Assembly: GCF_000346615.1 (NCBI RefSeq)
Contig: NZ_ANNU01000010.1
Coordinates: 1-64,000, forward strand
DNA: 64,000 nt
Source of the DNA: Nafulsella turpanensis ZLM-10
GTDB taxonomy: Bacteria > Bacteroidota > Bacteroidia > Cytophagales > Cyclobacteriaceae
Direction: 5' to 3'
How positions within the stretch are numbered: the stretch's first letter is position 1; each line of letters opens with the position of its first letter. The position numbers were made by a program, and so were the translations under genes. Positions 62,359-64,000 of the stretch are shown here, one piece after another. Under the pieces are notes generated by a model. The model had not been told where the DNA came from. It did no database searches and was given only the letters and a program-made list of their open reading frames with translations.

Positions 62359-63267
62359 TTACTCTTCTACGTCAAGAACTTCCACTTCAAACACCAGAAT
62401 GGAATTTGGTGCAATGGCATTGCCGGCACCCCGGGCACCATAGCCAAGTGGAGAAGGAATGTACAAGGTGGCCTCGCTTCCTTCGCGTAGCAGTTGCAGG
62501 GCCTCGTCCCATCCGCGGATAACCATACCCTGACCTACATTAAGAGAAAACGGCTCTCCTCTGTCGTAAGAAGAGTCAAAAACAGTTCCATCCAGCAGCA
62601 TGCCTTTGTAGTGTACCGTTACTTTGTCACCTGCATCAATTTCAGGACCATTTCCTTTTTCGGTTATATTATAATACAGGCCGGATTCTGTTTTCTCTGC
62701 CTCTATATTATTTTCTGCCAGAAAGGCTTCAATTGCACTTACATCTGTGGCAAGCTGCTCCTGCTGCTGTGCTATGGCCAGTTCCTGCTGTTTTTTGTAT
62801 TCCTCCATCTGCCTTTCGCGGAAGGCTTCTTCCGACAATGCTTCCTGCACCCCAATATTAAATATAAGGCTGTCCGTCGGCTCAATTCCTGCAGGAACAG
62901 GCATTCGGGCCGTCTGGAAATAGAAGTCCTGGGCGGGCACGATAAATTTCACGCTATCGCCCACATGCAGCATATTTAAGCCCTCTGCCAGCATTCCCTT
63001 CATATTCGGATCATTAACCTTTAACCCGAGAGGCATATCCTGCTCGCGGCTATCGAAAATTACCGAATCATCGGCCGTGGTATACACCATATGGAGCGTA
63101 AGAATCTGGTTCGAATCAGGAGCTACTTCTTCCCCTCTCTCCAGGTATACATATTGCAGGCCCGATTCGGTAGTTTGCACCTCACCAACTCCATCCTTAT
63201 CGTTGCAGGCCTGTAATGACACAGCACCTAAAAATGAAAGCAATAAAAAATTCTTGAATGTCGACAT
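62359..63267 (-). CDS. FKBP-type peptidyl-prolyl isomerase lipoprotein
   Basis: A 302-residue lipoprotein (LGAVSLQAC). The N-terminal half (~35-140) is a degenerate FKBP-like domain; a Gln/Glu-rich linker (KKQQELAIAQQQEQLA) follows; the C-terminal half (~190-300) is a canonical FKBP domain: VTVHYKGMLLDGTVFDSSYDRGEPF, VIRGWDEALQLLREG and YIPSPLGYGARG. Like its neighbour it has two domains but is not close in sequence. It is 4 bp downstream of the DHH phosphoesterase gene. Confidence 0.92.
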   Translation of the reverse strand: MSTFKNFLLLSFLGAVSLQACNDKDGVGEVQTTESGLQYVYLERGEEVAPDSNQILTLHMVYTTADDSVIFDSREQDMPLGLKVNDPNMKGMLAEGLNMLHVGDSVKFIVPAQDFYFQTARMPVPAGIEPTDSLIFNIGVQEALSEEAFRERQMEEYKKQQELAIAQQQEQLATDVSAIEAFLAENNIEAEKTESGLYYNITEKGNGPEIDAGDKVTVHYKGMLLDGTVFDSSYDRGEPFSLNVGQGMVIRGWDEALQLLREGSEATLYIPSPLGYGARGAGNAIAPNSILVFEVEVLDVEE

Positions 63268-63271
63268 AATT

Positions 63272-64000
63272 TTACTGATAGATTAAAACTTTAGCCTGAA
63301 GCTGTTCTTTATATTTTGGAAGTAAACCTAGAAATTTATCCACTGTTTCGTCCAGACTGAGGTTGGACTTTCCTCCTGCAGCATTTTTATGACCGCCCCC
63401 TTCAAAGTTTTCGCGGGCAAAGGTGTTGACTGAAAACTCCCCTACCGAGCGAAAAGAGATTTTAACCGCCTCGGTCCTGTCAATCAGCAAGGCCGCCATT
63501 ACTACCCCTTCAATAGACAGGGCATAATTGACCAAACCTTCAGTATCGCCGGTACGGGACTTATAACGCTCCAGCTCTTCGGCGGTAATGGCAATATAAG
63601 CTGTATTATATTCAGGCAAAAACTGCAGCTTTTCGCTCAGGGCATAGCCTATAAAGCGCAGCTTATCGAGGGTATTATTATCGTACACCAGTTTACTTAC
63701 CCGGTGCACATCGGCCCCTAAATGAATAAGGTCGGCCACTACACGGTGGGTATATTCCGTAGTGCTGGGGTGCTTAAAAGAGCCGGTGTCCGTCATGACA
63801 CCCGCATAAAGGGCCTCGGCAATATCCTTGCCTACCACCTGGCGGTCGCCCAGTTCAACAATAAGCTGAAAAACCAGCTCTGCCGTAGAGGCTGCTTCGG
63901 TACTCCAGAAGGTATAGGTGGCAAAGTCTTCGGGCTCGAGGTGGTGGTCAATCAGCACCTTTTCGGCTTTAGCAGCCCTTACGAGCTCACCCAGTTCGTT
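63272..64000 (-). CDS. DHH-family phosphoesterase (NrnA-like), 5' part missing
   Basis: The frame is open to the right window edge, so the N-terminus is cut. The GTG at 63958 is not the start; residues NELGELVRAAKAEKV continue before it. Visible are the DHH motif VLIDHHLEP, the region YAGVMTDTGSFKHPSTT and the DHHA1 C-terminal GGGHKNAAGG. Such enzymes break down short oligoribonucleotides, pAp or cyclic dinucleotide products. Which substrate applies here cannot be decided from the part seen. Confidence 0.9.
   Translation of the reverse strand, partial: NELGELVRAAKAEKVLIDHHLEPEDFATYTFWSTEAASTAELVFQLIVELGDRQVVGKDIAEALYAGVMTDTGSFKHPSTTEYTHRVVADLIHLGADVHRVSKLVYDNNTLDKLRFIGYALSEKLQFLPEYNTAYIAITAEELERYKSRTGDTEGLVNYALSIEGVVMAALLIDRTEAVKISFRSVGEFSVNTFARENFEGGGHKNAAGGKSNLSLDETVDKFLGLLPKYKEQLQAKVLIYQ

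Noticed and set aside
1-64000. CRISPR arrays, rRNA genes, insertion sequences with transposase
   Set aside because: No regularly spaced repeats, no rRNA-like tracts and no DDE transposase frames were found on either strand.

Overview
The window looks like a chromosomal segment of a Bacteroidota bacterium, most likely of the order Cytophagales. Supporting signs are a SusC/SusD pair, type IX secretion sorting domains, lipoboxes on many exported proteins, a fused SecDF, a hybrid two-component sensor ending in an AraC domain, WG-repeat and PepSY-like proteins, and starts mostly without Shine-Dalgarno sequences. I cannot name genus or species from sequence alone.

Layout. (1) 1-5.2 kb, accessory: a XerD-type tyrosine recombinase (624-2090, -) is followed on its own strand by a small AT-rich ORF (197-580). 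That ORF is bracketed by inverted copies of a GTTAGGT core, and the distal copy belongs to a ~130-bp palindromic attC-like site (60-193). Together these look like a one-cassette integron-like array whose recombinase lacks the integron-integrase-specific insert. Next come a zinc-ribbon protein, 0.9 kb of non-coding DNA, a dispersed 143-bp repeat, a Fic enzyme and a gene remnant. (2) 5.2-26.5 kb: a fructan utilisation locus on the minus strand. It holds an MFS porter, SusC, SusD, a DUF4960 surface lipoprotein, three GH32 proteins, a HAD phosphatase, a fructokinase and a LacI regulator. A perfect LacI-type operator lies upstream of the first gene. A separate periplasmic-binding-protein/histidine kinase/receiver/AraC hybrid sensor is encoded just upstream. 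(3) 26.6-29.9 kb: the second copy of the 143-bp repeat, a RelE/ParE toxin-antitoxin pair, an XRE regulator and a three-gene HEPN cluster. The third gene of that cluster is the parent of the remnant at 4.9-5.1 kb. (4) 30-43.4 kb, a defence island: a type I restriction-modification operon with a half-size S protein, HsdM and HsdS, then two embedded accessory genes (a coiled-coil two-TM protein and a DUF2971 protein), HsdR, a YgjP-like metallopeptidase and an unknown protein. A zinc-ribbon protein is divergent to it. A phage-type integrase lies beside tRNA-Pro(GGG). (5) 43.4-64 kb, core genome: WG-repeat lipoprotein, PepSY-like protein, prfC, dnaK, a DsbA-family protein, an SMP-30-like lipoprotein, an FAD/Fe-S oxidoreductase, secDF, a TrkA-type potassium regulator, uridine kinase, rdgB, two FKBP lipoproteins and a DHH phosphoesterase cut by the right edge.

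How it works together. In the fructan locus, surface GH32 enzymes and the SusD/DUF4960 lipoproteins would bind and cut fructan. SusC would import oligosaccharides or fructose across the outer membrane, the MFS porter would cross the inner membrane, and fructokinase would trap fructose. LacI and the hybrid sensor give two separate sugar inputs. The most unusual parts are the integron-like cassette at the left edge, the extra genes inside the type I RM operon, and a GH32 protein with Glu where the catalytic Asp nucleophile should be.
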